A DNA stretch of 64,000 bases, from contig CAWDTK010000019.1 of NCBI GenBank assembly GCA_963805255.1, positions 558,001-622,000 on the forward strand, written 5' to 3'. Position numbers and translations under genes: made by a program. The notes beneath the pieces were generated by a model. That model did not search any database, was not told the origin of the DNA, and worked only from the letters and a program-made list of their open reading frames with translations. Positions 1 through 8,807 of this stretch are shown here, piece after piece. This DNA is from Bog-532 sp963805255. GTDB lineage: Bacteria > Actinomycetota > Actinomycetes > Streptosporangiales > Streptosporangiaceae. Numbering within the stretch: position 1 is the stretch's first letter; every line of letters starts with the position of its first letter.

Positions 1-491
1 GCGTTGATCTCGACCCCGTCCAGCCCGGATCCGGCGGCCCGGGCGGCGGCGGCGGCGAATCCGTCCACCACAGCGTCGATCTGCGCGTCCTCCATCTCCA
101 TGGGCAGCTCGCGCGAACTCGCGTCCGGCACCCGCGACGGTGCCCACAGCGCGGACTGGGAGAACGCCGAGGAGCCCTGCATCCCGGCGTGCCCGAGCCC
201 GGCCAGCAGCAGCGCGCCATGCGGCCGGCAGGCCGCGACGGCCTGCGCCCAGCCCGGGCCGCACTCCGCGGCCAGCGGCGCGCGCTCGTAGGGCCAGTCC
301 GACGGGTGCACGCTCGCCGTCTCGGTCACGATGACGCCGCAGCCCCCCGACGCCCGCCGCGCATAGTAGGCGACGTGCCGCGCCGAGATCTCCCGGCGCC
401 GGGCGAGGTTGGTCTCGTGCGGCCCGAACATCACCCGGCAGGGCGCGCGGCGCGGCCCGAGATCGATGGGCTCGGTCAGGGTCATGCTCAC
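1..491 (-). CDS. Mycofactocin-associated FadH/OYE-type oxidoreductase (partial, runs off the left edge)
   Basis: Only the N-terminal ~163 residues are present. The protein begins with a typical old-yellow-enzyme barrel start (residues PCRVMFGPHETNLA, then a GGCGVIVTETASVHPSDWP stretch) and resembles the OYE/2,4-dienoyl-CoA reductase subgroup that travels with mycofactocin genes. Such enzymes carry FMN and usually reduce C=C bonds with NAD(P)H; the physiological substrate in mycofactocin loci is unknown. I chose GTG at 491 because AGGAGG lies about 10 nt upstream; an in-frame ATG at 485 is the alternative. It is divergent from the methanol dehydrogenase gene across a 344-bp shared upstream region. 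The subgroup assignment is from memory of the family, while the OYE fold call is secure. Confidence 0.8.
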   Translation of the reverse strand, partial: MSMTLTEPIDLGPRRAPCRVMFGPHETNLARRREISARHVAYYARRASGGCGVIVTETASVHPSDWPYERAPLAAECGPGWAQAVAACRPHGALLLAGLGHAGMQGSSAFSQSALWAPSRVPDASSRELPMEMEDAQIDAVVDGFAAAAARAAGSGLDGVEIN

Positions 492-835
492 GGCGCGGGA
501 ATCCTCCTATGGCGGGCGGCGACGACACCTGGGCGGCTCGGCCGTCGGCGCCCGATGCTGGAGACGGTATGGGGCGGCGCACGCCCTGTCGCCATGCTTC
601 CGGCTGTATTGCCCCGTCCGGTTGGACAGGTACCCGCAACTCGCGGCCGTCGCGGCCCGCACGGGGCGGCGACAGGGCCGGTGCGGCGGCCCGTTCGATC
701 GGGCAGGTGCCGTCCTGCCCGTCCGGGCCGAATGCGTGCGCCGTCGACCGGAATCGGCGCGCGCGGGTTCCGGAGCGGCAGCGCCGCCGCTTAACCTTCG
801 CGAGATACGACCATCCGGAGAGGAGCCCACGCGCC
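492..835. promoter_or_regulatory. Divergent upstream region between the OYE gene and methanol dehydrogenase
   Basis: This 344-bp stretch has no convincing gene and separates two divergent starts, so it should hold both promoters and probably the site for the nearby NarL-type regulator. The right end has a strong purine ribosome site (GGAGAGGAG, about 817-825) 10 nt before the methanol dehydrogenase ATG. I could not identify -10/-35 boxes or an operator with confidence. Confidence 0.5.
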
Positions 836-2128
836 ATGCAGGTTGACGAACTGCTCAAGCCTTTCCCGATCAAGGAGTTTCATCCGTTTCCCCGGGCGAT
901 GCTCGGTCCCGGCGCGCACGAGATGATCGGCCCGGAGGCGCTCAAGATCGGCTTCCGGAAGACCCTGGTGATGACGACCGGCCTGCGCGGCAGCGACACC
1001 GTGCACAAGATCGTCGAGTCGCTGAAGTATCACGGCCTGGAGGTCGTGGTCTATGACAAGGTCGAGTCCAATCCCAAGGACTACAACGTGATGGACGCGG
1101 TGGCCCTGTACCAGGAGGCCAGGTGCGACTCGTTCGTGTCGATCGGCGGCGGCTCGGCGCATGATGCGTGCAAGGGCGCCCGCATCTCGGTGGCGCACGA
1201 CGGCCGCAACATCAACGAGTTCGAGGGCTTCAACAAGAGCGAGAACCCCAAGAACCCGCCGCACATCGCGGTATCGACCACGGCCGGGACCGGCTCGGAG
1301 ACCTCGTGGGCCTACGTCATCACCGACACCACCACCGACCCCGATCAGCCGCACAAGTACGTGGCCTTCGACGACGCCTGCGTGACCAGCCTGGCCATCG
1401 ACGACCCGGTGCTGTATTACGACTGCCCCATCGACTACACCGCCCAATGCGGCTTCGACGTGCTGGCGCACGCCTCTGAGCCGTACGTGTCCCGGCTGGA
1501 CTTCCCGCCGTCGCTGGGCAACGCGCTGTATGCCATCAAGCTGACCGCCGCGAGCCTGCCGGCGGCGGTGTGGAACGGCCAGGACCTGCCCGGCCGCGAG
1601 GGCATGATGTACGCCCAGTACATCGCCGCGCAGGCGTTCAACTCCGGCGGCCTGGGCATCATCCACTCCATCTCCCACGCCATCAGCGCCTTCTACGACA
1701 CCCACCACGGGCTGAACAACGCCATCGCGCTGCCGCGGGTGTGGGCGTTCAACATGCCGGTCGCCTACCAGCGGTTCGCGGATATCGCCGATCAGATGGG
1801 CATCGACACGCACGGCATGACCGCCGTGCAGGCCGCCGAGGCGGCCCTGGCCGCGGCCATCCGGCTGCTGCGCGACGTCGGCATCCCCGAGCGCTTCGTC
1901 GACGTGACCCACGACAGCTACACCAAGAACCGGCTCGGCCAGGGCCCGACCAAGTTCTACGAGAACTCGCCGGTGATCAGGGGCGACGCCGCCGACGTCG
2001 ACCGCATCACCCACCATGTGCTCGGCGACGCCTGCACCCCGGGCAACCCCAAGGAGTGCACGTTCGAGACCGTCCGTCCGGTGGTGGAACACAGCATGAC
2101 CGGCGACCTGGACGACCTGCTCAGCTGA
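836..2128 (+). CDS. mdo: NDMA-dependent methanol dehydrogenase (iron-type ADH family, mycofactocin-linked)
   Basis: The 430-residue protein oxidises methanol and other short primary alcohols in the cytoplasm. Its tightly bound NADP(H) is reoxidised by an external carrier (NDMA in vitro, and genetically mycofactocin in mycobacteria). The N-terminus MQVDELLKPFPIKEFHPFPR and the GGGSAHDACKG nucleotide-binding motif are hallmarks of the actinobacterial enzyme. The DVLAHASEP segment and the His-rich HSISHAISAFYDTHHG segment supply metal ligands. Length equals the family norm. The start is fixed by a strong ribosome site and the conserved N-terminus. mftM follows after 43 bp, probably in the same transcript. 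Regulation by the adjacent two-component system is inferred from the similar mycobacterial locus. Confidence 0.96.
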   Translation: MQVDELLKPFPIKEFHPFPRAMLGPGAHEMIGPEALKIGFRKTLVMTTGLRGSDTVHKIVESLKYHGLEVVVYDKVESNPKDYNVMDAVALYQEARCDSFVSIGGGSAHDACKGARISVAHDGRNINEFEGFNKSENPKNPPHIAVSTTAGTGSETSWAYVITDTTTDPDQPHKYVAFDDACVTSLAIDDPVLYYDCPIDYTAQCGFDVLAHASEPYVSRLDFPPSLGNALYAIKLTAASLPAAVWNGQDLPGREGMMYAQYIAAQAFNSGGLGIIHSISHAISAFYDTHHGLNNAIALPRVWAFNMPVAYQRFADIADQMGIDTHGMTAVQAAEAALAAAIRLLRDVGIPERFVDVTHDSYTKNRLGQGPTKFYENSPVIRGDAADVDRITHHVLGDACTPGNPKECTFETVRPVVEHSMTGDLDDLLS

Positions 2129-2171
2129 CCGCCAGCGGCACGATCCTTGGCCCGGGCGAACCGGAGGACAC

Positions 2172-3104
2172 GTGTCACAGCCGATCCAGTCGCTCCCGCA
2201 GCCGATCGACCCGCTCGCGCCGTGCCTGCCCGGGCGCTACGACGACCATCTCGTCAGCGTGCGCCGGGCCGAAGGGCCCTACAGCCGCGCCGAGGGCGCC
2301 GCCGCTCCCATCGTCCGTACCGGCCACTTCTGCCTGTGGGAACGCGGTCGCCGGATCGAGGTGAGCCACTGGCTGCGCCCCGACCAGATCGACAACGACG
2401 TCTTCGGGCTGCTAGCCGAAGAGCTGTTCACGCCGGGCTGGCTGCCAGCAGGGGAAATCCTCGAGCGGGTATTCACCGGCGTCGTGCTGTCCTGCGTCGA
2501 TGACCCGCTGCTGGCGTGGTGCACCTTCTATGGCAATACCCTCGCCCGGATCAGGCGGGCCTGGCGGACGCCGGCCGCGGCCAGCGACCTCGGGTTCTCG
2601 CCCATCACCGAGTTCGCGCCCGTGTACGCGCACGCGCTGCAGCTCATTCCGGCCGGCCGGGTGCTCGACGTCGGATCCTGTTTCGGCTTCCTCCCGCTGC
2701 TGCTGGCCGAACGGCCGGGAAACACGGTGACCGCCACCGGGCTGTCCGGCGGGACCATGGGCCTGCTGAAGGCGGTGGCCGCCGCGCGCGGGCTGCAGGT
2801 CGGCACCCTGGTATGCGATGCGGCGCGGATCCCGGTGCCCGATGACTGGGCCGAAACGGTGACCGTGATCCATCTGCTGGAGCACGTGAGCCCCGAGCAC
2901 GGCAGCGCCGTGCTCGGGGAGGCGCTGCGGGTGGCCCAGGATCAGGTGGTGGTCGCCGTGCCGGCCGGGGAGGCACCCAGCGCCGCCTACGGCCATGTCC
3001 GCCCGTTTGACCTCCGCACGCTCGGTCAGCTGGGCGATAGTACCGGCCACCGTTACTCGGTGCACGACGACCACGGGGGCTGGCTTGTGCTGAGCGCCGG
3101 CTAG
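2172..3104 (+). CDS. mftM: SAM-dependent methyltransferase, probable mycofactocin oligosaccharide methyltransferase MftM
   Basis: This 310-residue protein has an N-terminal ~150-residue family-specific domain followed by a Rossmann methyltransferase fold (motif I LDVGSCFGFLPLL at about residues 160-172 and a VIHLLEHVSPEHG motif at about 235). MftM adds the methyl group to the second glucose of the oligoglucosyl chain of mycofactocin. In Mycolicibacterium smegmatis mftM lies in the methanol dehydrogenase/propanediol locus, and here it directly follows that dehydrogenase. The GTG start at 2172 is preceded by GGAGG. The methyltransferase fold is certain; the MftM identity is inferred from overall sequence appearance and neighbourhood. 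Confidence 0.7.
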   Translation: MSQPIQSLPQPIDPLAPCLPGRYDDHLVSVRRAEGPYSRAEGAAAPIVRTGHFCLWERGRRIEVSHWLRPDQIDNDVFGLLAEELFTPGWLPAGEILERVFTGVVLSCVDDPLLAWCTFYGNTLARIRRAWRTPAAASDLGFSPITEFAPVYAHALQLIPAGRVLDVGSCFGFLPLLLAERPGNTVTATGLSGGTMGLLKAVAAARGLQVGTLVCDAARIPVPDDWAETVTVIHLLEHVSPEHGSAVLGEALRVAQDQVVVAVPAGEAPSAAYGHVRPFDLRTLGQLGDSTGHRYSVHDDHGGWLVLSAG

Positions 3105-3300
3105 AGCTCAGTGCGGGCCGGAGTTCAGTGCGGGCCGGAGTTCAGTGCGGGCCGGAGTTCAGTGCGGGCCGGAGTTCAGTGCGGGCCGGAGTTCAGTGCG
3201 GGCCGGAGTTCAGTGCTGGCCGGAGTTCAGTGCGGGCCGGAGTTCAGTGCGGGCCGGAGTTCAGTGCTGGCCGGAGTTCAGTGCTGGCCAGAGTTCAGTG
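3104..3300. repeat. 17-bp tandem repeat array, about 11.5 copies
   Basis: The unit GAGTTCAGTGCGGGCCG is repeated head to tail. Three of the later copies carry GCTGG instead of GCGGG, so the array is slightly heterogeneous. It fills the whole gap between the mftM stop and the convergent response-regulator stop. Because 17 is not a multiple of three, all three forward frames stay open and give spurious repetitive ORFs. It does not look coding. A role at the junction of two convergent genes (transcription end or barrier) is possible but not shown. Confidence 0.95.
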
Positions 3301-3304
3301 CCTG

Positions 3305-4006
3305 CTACAGTTCGGCGGACGTCAGGTCCAGTCCGTTTTTGGTGGCCTTGTAGACCGCCTCGGCGCGGCTGGCCGTGCCGAGCTTGCGCATGATGTTGCG
3401 GACGTGGAATTTGACGGTGGTCTCCGACAGGTGCAGCTGCGCGCCGATGCCCCGGTTGCTCAGGCCGTTTGCCACCAGCCGCAGCACGTTCAGCTCGCGG
3501 TCGGTCAGCGGCGACTGCGCCTGCGGGGCGTGGATCGACCGCGCCATGGCCGCGGCCGAGCGCGAGTCGAACGCGCTTCCCTTCCGGGCGACCAGGCGGA
3601 TGGAACGCACGAGCTCCAGGGTGTCGACGTCCTTGACCACGTAGCCGCACGCGCCGTGCTGAATGGCGCTGACCACCAGCGCGTCGTCCACGAAGGTGGA
3701 GAGCACCAGCACGCTGAGCTCTGGATACAGCTTGGTCAGCCTGGCGCACAGGCCCAGCCCGTCGTTGTCCGCCGCGGGAGACAGCTTCATGTCGAGCAGC
3801 ACGATCGACGGGCGGTTCCGCTCGACGACGGCCAGCGCCTCGCCGGCCGAACTGGCTTCGCCCACGACCTGCAGGTCGCGCTCGCGTTCCAGCAGCGAGC
3901 GCAGGCCCTGCCGGAGGATCGCGTGATCGTCGATGAGGACGATCCTGACCGGGACCTCACCAGCAGGGCCGGTGCGCGCCGGCTGTCCCTCATGCATCGT
4001 CACCAC
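3305..4006 (-). CDS. NarL/LuxR-family response regulator (MnoR-like)
   Basis: The 233-residue protein has a receiver domain (VLIDDHAILRQG with the acidic pair, phosphoacceptor Asp in IVLLDMKLSP, conserved Lys in GYVVKDVD) and a C-terminal LuxR-type helix-turn-helix (LTDRELNVLRLVANGLSNRG, then TVKFHVRNIM). It should bind DNA as a dimer when phosphorylated. It overlaps the end of the upstream histidine kinase gene, so they form a coupled pair. Position beside methanol dehydrogenase, MftM and the iron alcohol dehydrogenase parallels the MnoSR pair of M. smegmatis that controls methanol/1,3-propanediol genes; that functional match is inference. ATG at 4006 or 3997 are both possible starts. Confidence 0.9.
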   Translation of the reverse strand: MVTMHEGQPARTGPAGEVPVRIVLIDDHAILRQGLRSLLERERDLQVVGEASSAGEALAVVERNRPSIVLLDMKLSPAADNDGLGLCARLTKLYPELSVLVLSTFVDDALVVSAIQHGACGYVVKDVDTLELVRSIRLVARKGSAFDSRSAAAMARSIHAPQAQSPLTDRELNVLRLVANGLSNRGIGAQLHLSETTVKFHVRNIMRKLGTASRAEAVYKATKNGLDLTSAEL

Positions 4007-5411
4007 AGCCCTCCGCCGACGGGGGGCGGTCGGCCTCGCTTCGCCCGAACAGGGATAGGGGGATATCCAGGCGCAGGAAGACCCCGCCCGGCGAGGAGCG
4101 GCGGATCGACAGCGTCCCGCCCAGTTCCTCGGCCATCGCCATCATGTTCGCCAGCCCGCGGTGCCGTCCGGACAGGTCTTCCGCGCACGACAGCCGCAGC
4201 GCGCGACGCAGCTGTGCCGGGTCGCCGGTCCCGTTGTCGGAGACGCTGAGCGCCACCACGTCGGCCCGGTAACGCAGCCGGACCAGCGCGCGCGTGGCCT
4301 TGCCGTGCGCCGCGGCATTGAACAGGGCCTCCCCGGTCCACCGCAGCAGTGACTGCTCGACCTGGGGGGGCAGCGGGATTGAGTGTCCTTCCAGCATCAC
4401 CTTGACATGCAGGTTGGCGGGCCGGTGCACCGTGGACAGTCGCTGCAGCATGACGGGCAGCGGGCCCGCGGACTCCTCGGCCGGGCGGTGCAGCGCGTAG
4501 ATCGAGGCGCGCAGCTGCTCGGCAGCATGCCGGGTGAGGTCCTTCGCCGGTGCCAGGCGCTCGGCGATCTCCCCGGCCGGCCCGCCCAGGTTCTCCAGCT
4601 CAGCCCGGCACACCTCGATGGTCATGCCGACGGACAGTATGGACTGGGTCACGCTGTCGTGCAGCTCGCGCGCGATGCGGTGCCGCTCGTCGTCCAGTGC
4701 CTGCCGCTGCATGGCCGCGACCAGCTGGCGCTGCGTCTGGGCGAGCTCGGCGCTGCGCGCGGCCAGGTCCCTGGCATGCTGCGTGGTCACGTCGTACAGC
4801 TGATCGCTGCGGCCGCGCAACTGGGTCGTCGCGTGGAACAGGAATGAGTTGTGCAGCGCCACGGCGGCCTGGTTGGCCAGCACCCTCAAGATGGCGCGAT
4901 CGGTAGCGGCCACCTCCAGCCCGGCGCTCGGCCGCGCTGCTATGCCGCCGACCGGCTCGTCATCCAGGGTCATCGATACCCGCACCCAGCCCTGGCCGCT
5001 GTCGTGGGACTCGACCTCCCAGGGACGGCCGCGCAGCACGGCCAGGTGCTCGTGTAGGTCGGCGGGCAGCCTGCTCTCGTCGTCGATGAGCTCGCCGCCA
5101 GCCACCGCGAGAAACCGCGGGCGCGCGGCGGGCAGTACTCCGTCGGCCACGACGAACAGCAGCCAGTCGGCGCGCAGGTGCGCCGATGCCGTCCGCACCA
5201 CCCACTCGACCAGCGTCCGCGGGCCGGCGGCCGTGCGCACCAGGGCCCGGGAGATACCGTCCAGTGCCTGCACGGCATCTTCAAGGCGCTCCGCCGAACG
5301 AACATACTCGGGGTAGTAGGAACGCTTGCCGGAGCGAAGCCCGGTCAGAGCGTCCAGATCGTCAGCCGGACGGGCATCGCGTCCTCGTCCGTGCGCCGGC
5401 GTTCCCATCAC
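3990..5411 (-). CDS. GAF-domain sensor histidine kinase of the NarX/DesK type (MnoS-like)
   Basis: The 473-residue protein has no membrane segment, so it is probably a cytosolic sensor. Residues about 50-220 form a GAF-like sensory module and 225-265 a coiled linker. The HisKA_3 dimerisation motif contains the phosphoacceptor in HRIARELHDSVTQ, and a HATPase domain follows (NAAAHGKATR N-box, SDNGTGDP G1 box, HRGLANMMAMAEELGG G2 box). It autophosphorylates and passes phosphate to the overlapping response regulator. Its ATG overlaps the stop of the iron alcohol dehydrogenase by 4 nt (ATGA), placing kinase, regulator and dehydrogenase in one operon. A small-molecule or cofactor signal is likely, but the ligand is unknown. 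Confidence 0.9.
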   Translation of the reverse strand: MMGTPAHGRGRDARPADDLDALTGLRSGKRSYYPEYVRSAERLEDAVQALDGISRALVRTAAGPRTLVEWVVRTASAHLRADWLLFVVADGVLPAARPRFLAVAGGELIDDESRLPADLHEHLAVLRGRPWEVESHDSGQGWVRVSMTLDDEPVGGIAARPSAGLEVAATDRAILRVLANQAAVALHNSFLFHATTQLRGRSDQLYDVTTQHARDLAARSAELAQTQRQLVAAMQRQALDDERHRIARELHDSVTQSILSVGMTIEVCRAELENLGGPAGEIAERLAPAKDLTRHAAEQLRASIYALHRPAEESAGPLPVMLQRLSTVHRPANLHVKVMLEGHSIPLPPQVEQSLLRWTGEALFNAAAHGKATRALVRLRYRADVVALSVSDNGTGDPAQLRRALRLSCAEDLSGRHRGLANMMAMAEELGGTLSIRRSSPGGVFLRLDIPLSLFGRSEADRPPSAEGCGDDA

Positions 5412-6656
5412 AGCGCGGCCCGGAATAGTGCCTCGATATCCCCGGCGCTCGCCGCGCGGGGGTTGGTCGCCAGGCAGGCGTCCTTCAGGGTGGTCCGGGC
5501 CAGCCGGGGGAGCACGTCCTCGCTGACCCCGAGCGCGGCCAGCCGCTTCGGCACGCCCACCTCGTCGGCCAGGTCGCGTACCCGTTCGGCCAGGAGCAGC
5601 GCCGCTTCGCCGGCGGGCACGCCCTCGGTGCTGATGCCTCCGGCCGCGGCCAGCGGGACGAACCGCTCCGGCCGGGCCTGGGCGTTGAACCTGATGACAT
5701 GGGGCAGCAGCACGGCGTTCACCACACCGTGCGAGAGGTCCAGCAGGCCGCCGACCTGATGGCTCATTGCGTGCGTCGCGCCCAGGATGGCATTGGTGAA
5801 CGCCATGCCCGCCTCCAGCGACCCCTGGGCCATGGCCAGGCGGGGGCCGGCGTCGTTCGGCCGCAGCTGGGCGGGCAGCAGATGGTGGGTGATCAGCCGG
5901 ACGGCATTCAGCGCGTGGCTATCGGTCAGCAGGTTATGGGCACGGGACACGAACGCCTCGATGGCGTGCGTCAGCGCGTCCAGCCCGGTGGCGGCGTTGA
6001 GCCAGTCCGGCATCGTGGTCAGCAGGCGCGGGTCGATCACGGAGATCTCCGGCACCAGCGTGCGGCTGATGATGGTGATCTTGATGCGGGCCGCCGTATC
6101 GGTGACGACAGCGAACTGCGACACATCGGCACCCGTGCCCGAGGTGGAGGGCACCATCACGGTCGGCGGGATGGGGTGCACGACCTTGTCCACTCCCTCG
6201 TAGCCGAGGATCCGGCCGCCGTTGCCGGACAGGATCGCCACGCCCTTCGCCGCGTCGATGCATGAGCCGCCGCCCAGCCCGATGATCACGTCGCCGCCGC
6301 GCTCGGCGTACCGGTCGAAGGCGGCTTCGATCTCGTTGTCTTTGGGATTGGGGGTAACGTCTTGCCACGTCGTCGGGTGCAGCTCGCGCTGCCGCAGGTA
6401 GGCGAGGGCCTCATCCGCCCAGCCCGCCTCGATGAGCCCCGGATCGGTGACCAGGAACGGCCGGCGCGGCACCGAGCCGGCCGGCACAGTGACCGAGTTC
6501 GGCCAGCGCGCCGGGCCCGAAGACGATCTCCGGGGCATGGAATTTGGCCAGGGAGCGAGCGGGGAACGGGCTGCTCGCCCCGCCCCGCTGCGGGCCGGCT
6601 AGCTGGCCGGGGCTCTTTTCCCGCCACCTTCCGGCAGCGCGGCACGTCGCTCTCAA
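5408..6656 (-). pseudogene. Iron-containing alcohol dehydrogenase (1,3-propanediol dehydrogenase-like), interrupted by a one-base frameshift
   Basis: The main body (LVTDPGL, then GLGGGSCIDAAKG for NADH, VPSTSGTGADVSQ, DALTHAIEAFVS and HAMSHQVGGLLDLSHGVVNA metal ligands) lies in one frame. The conserved N-terminus (KFHAPEIVFGPGALAELG) lies in another. Removing one base at about 6465-6470 joins them as ...CAGRLGA-RRPFLVTDPG. The repaired protein would be a normal-length family member that oxidises short alcohols or diols. A similar iron ADH next to MnoSR in M. smegmatis acts on 1,3-propanediol. Either the gene is newly broken or the assembly has an extra base. The N-terminal start is uncertain; ATG at 6656 is the farthest upstream choice. 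Confidence 0.8.
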
Positions 6657-6979
6657 TCATCGCGAGGCTTCCCGGAAGACTGGGCACAGGAACTCCTGCC
6701 CTGTTATGCCAACTATGCCTACATTACGCCGCTATCAAGAGATTGTTACGCCCGGCGATTCCGGCGGCCAGGCCGGCGGCCGACGACCGGGCAGTCGCGA
6801 CGCCGTCCTCCTGGATGGGCTGGTCCGCCCAGTCGGATAGCTGTCGTGGCGCCCCGCCCGCGGGACAATGAGCAGCATAGATGTGCCCCGGCCGGTACGG
6901 CGGGGCACGGGGCGGCGATTGCAGGCCGGCCGCGACCGCGTGGCTGTCGGTGCCGTGCGCCAAGGGAGATGAGCATTTC
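6657..6979. promoter_or_regulatory. Divergent upstream region between the iron ADH and the aldehyde dehydrogenase
   Basis: These 323 bp separate two divergent catabolic genes and hold no supported gene. The segment around 6690-6760 is clearly less GC-rich than its surroundings, as expected for a promoter. AAGGGAGAT lies about 10 nt before the aldehyde dehydrogenase start. I did not find a clear dyad for the NarL-type regulator. Confidence 0.45.
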
Positions 6980-8467
6980 ATGACAGTGACCCTGGACCGG
7001 AACGTTGAGCAGTTCCTCGGCACCCCGCGCCAGCTGTTCATCAATGGGCAGTGGGCCGATGCGGCGTCGGGCAGGTCGTTCGAGACCCCCAACCCCGCCA
7101 CGGGCGAAACCCTCGCCCGCGTCGCCGAAGGGGAGGCTGAGGACATCGACCGGGCCGTGCGGGCCGCGCGCCGGGCGTTCGAGGATGGCCCGTGGAGCAG
7201 GATTACCACGTCCGAGCGGGGCCGCATCATCTGGCGGATCGGCGATCTGATCAACGAGCACCTGGACGAGCTCGCCCAGCTCGAGTCGCTGGACAACGGC
7301 AAGCCCTTCGCCGTGGCCCGGGCGGCCGACGTGCCGCTAGCCGCCGACATGTTCTGGTACATGGCCGGCTGGGCCACCAAGCTTGAGGGAGACACGAAAC
7401 CTATCTCGGTGCCGTACATGCCGGGTGCGAACTTCCACTCCTATACGCTGCGCGAGCCGGTCGGCGTCGTGGGGCAGATCATCCCGTGGAACTTCCCGCT
7501 GCTGATGGCCGCGTGGAAGCTCGCTCCGGCGCTGGCCTGCGGCAACACCGTGGTGCTCAAGCCCGCCGAGCAGACCCCGCTGACCGCGCTCCGGCTGGCC
7601 GCGCTCATCGCCGAGGCCGGCGTTCCCGACGGCGTTGTGAACGTGGTGCCCGGCTACGGCGAGACCGCCGGGGCGGCGCTCGCGGCCCACCACGACGTCG
7701 ACAAGGTCGCCTTCACCGGCTCCACCGAGGTAGGCAAGCTGATCGCCAACGCGGCGACGGGGAACCTGAAGAAGGTCAGCCTGGAGCTCGGCGGCAAGAG
7801 CCCCAACGTCGTCTTCGACGACGCCGACGCCAGCGCGATCGCGGGCGCGGCCAGCGCGATCTTCTTCAACCACGGGCAGTGCTGCGTCGCCGGGTCGCGC
7901 CTGTACGTCCAGCAGGGCCGCTTCGACGAGGTGGTCGAGGGCGTGGCTGAGATCGCCAAGTCCATCAAGCTTGGCCCCGGGCTGGAGCAAGACACGCAGA
8001 TGGGCCCGCTGGTCTCCGACGAGCAGCTGCGCCGCGTGACCGGCTACGTCGACTCCGGCATAGCCGAGGGCGCCACCGCCCTGTCCGGCGGCGGCCGCCA
8101 CGGCGACCGCGGCTACTTCGTCGAGCCCACCGTGCTGACCAACACGCACCCCGACATGACGGTCGTGCGGGAGGAGATCTTCGGGCCGGTGGTGGTCGCT
8201 TCCCCGTTCAGCGATCTGGACGAGGTCGCTGCCGCTGCCAACGACACCCCGTACGGCCTGGGCGCGGGCATCTGGACCAAGGACATCTCCAAGGCCCACG
8301 CGCTGGCCAAGAAGATCAGAGCCGGCAGCATCTATATCAACTGCTACAACGTGTTCGACGCGGCGCTGCCGTTCGGCGGCTACAAGCAGTCCGGCTGGGG
8401 CCGTGAGATGGGCCACGAGGTCCTCGAGGCCTACACCGAGGTCAAGGCGGTCACCACGCTGCTGTAA
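6980..8467 (+). CDS. NAD(P)-dependent aldehyde dehydrogenase (ALDH superfamily)
   Basis: The 495-residue protein is full length for the classical ALDH family. The N-terminus (QLFINGQWADAASGRSF) leads into the Rossmann cofactor domain with IIPWNFPLLMAAWK. The general-base Glu sits in LELGGKSPN at about residue 269 and the nucleophilic Cys in GQCCVAG at residues 301-302; the C-terminal PFGGYKQSGWGREMG motif closes the site. It converts aldehydes to acids and would remove the toxic aldehyde made by the neighbouring alcohol dehydrogenases. The ATG at 6980 follows a good ribosome site; the longer upstream frame has no family similarity. Substrate range cannot be told from sequence. Confidence 0.96.
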   Translation: MTVTLDRNVEQFLGTPRQLFINGQWADAASGRSFETPNPATGETLARVAEGEAEDIDRAVRAARRAFEDGPWSRITTSERGRIIWRIGDLINEHLDELAQLESLDNGKPFAVARAADVPLAADMFWYMAGWATKLEGDTKPISVPYMPGANFHSYTLREPVGVVGQIIPWNFPLLMAAWKLAPALACGNTVVLKPAEQTPLTALRLAALIAEAGVPDGVVNVVPGYGETAGAALAAHHDVDKVAFTGSTEVGKLIANAATGNLKKVSLELGGKSPNVVFDDADASAIAGAASAIFFNHGQCCVAGSRLYVQQGRFDEVVEGVAEIAKSIKLGPGLEQDTQMGPLVSDEQLRRVTGYVDSGIAEGATALSGGGRHGDRGYFVEPTVLTNTHPDMTVVREEIFGPVVVASPFSDLDEVAAAANDTPYGLGAGIWTKDISKAHALAKKIRAGSIYINCYNVFDAALPFGGYKQSGWGREMGHEVLEAYTEVKAVTTLL

Positions 8468-8474
8468 TTCGGCG

Positions 8475-8520
8475 GCTCATGCTGGGGCCGGGCCAAGTTC
8501 GCCCTGACCCCAGCATGAGC
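8475..8520 (+). terminator. Hairpin terminator after the aldehyde dehydrogenase
   Basis: A perfect 13-bp inverted repeat (GCTCATGCTGGGG at 8475-8487, CCCCAGCATGAGC at 8508-8520) with a 20-nt loop starts 8 nt after the stop codon. There is no U-tract, which is normal in high-GC actinobacteria. The rest of the gap to 8807 holds nothing I can support. Confidence 0.75.
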
Positions 8521-8807
8521 GTGGCCCTGTCCGGCCTGCGCCGTGTTGGGCCTGGCCCCAGTCGGGTCTCCCCTGGATCCTCTCGATTCGGACTGCCGGC
8601 ACGGACGACGATCCACCCAGCTTGCCAGGCTGCCCGGGCTGTCAAGGACCGTCCATCGCTGGCCGTGCGTCCGGGATCACCTTCTCTGCTCTCTCGAACA
8701 CGGGACGAATGACCCGGGCGGCCGGGGACCAATGCGGGTATCGGGCATTCTCATCCGCATAGTGTGACTGATAGCAGGCTCTACCAGAGCGGCAGGGGGG
8801 GTGCGTC

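Noticed and set aside
791..2092. Long minus-strand ORF (433 codons) opposite methanol dehydrogenase
   Set aside because: It is a GC-rich antisense shadow with Val/Gly/Arg/His-rich composition and no domain; the forward gene is unmistakable.
3111..3393. Three overlapping forward ORFs with repeated RAGVQCGPEFSAGRSSV-type sequence
   Set aside because: They are produced by the 17-bp repeat, which keeps every forward frame open; there is no family similarity or ribosome site.
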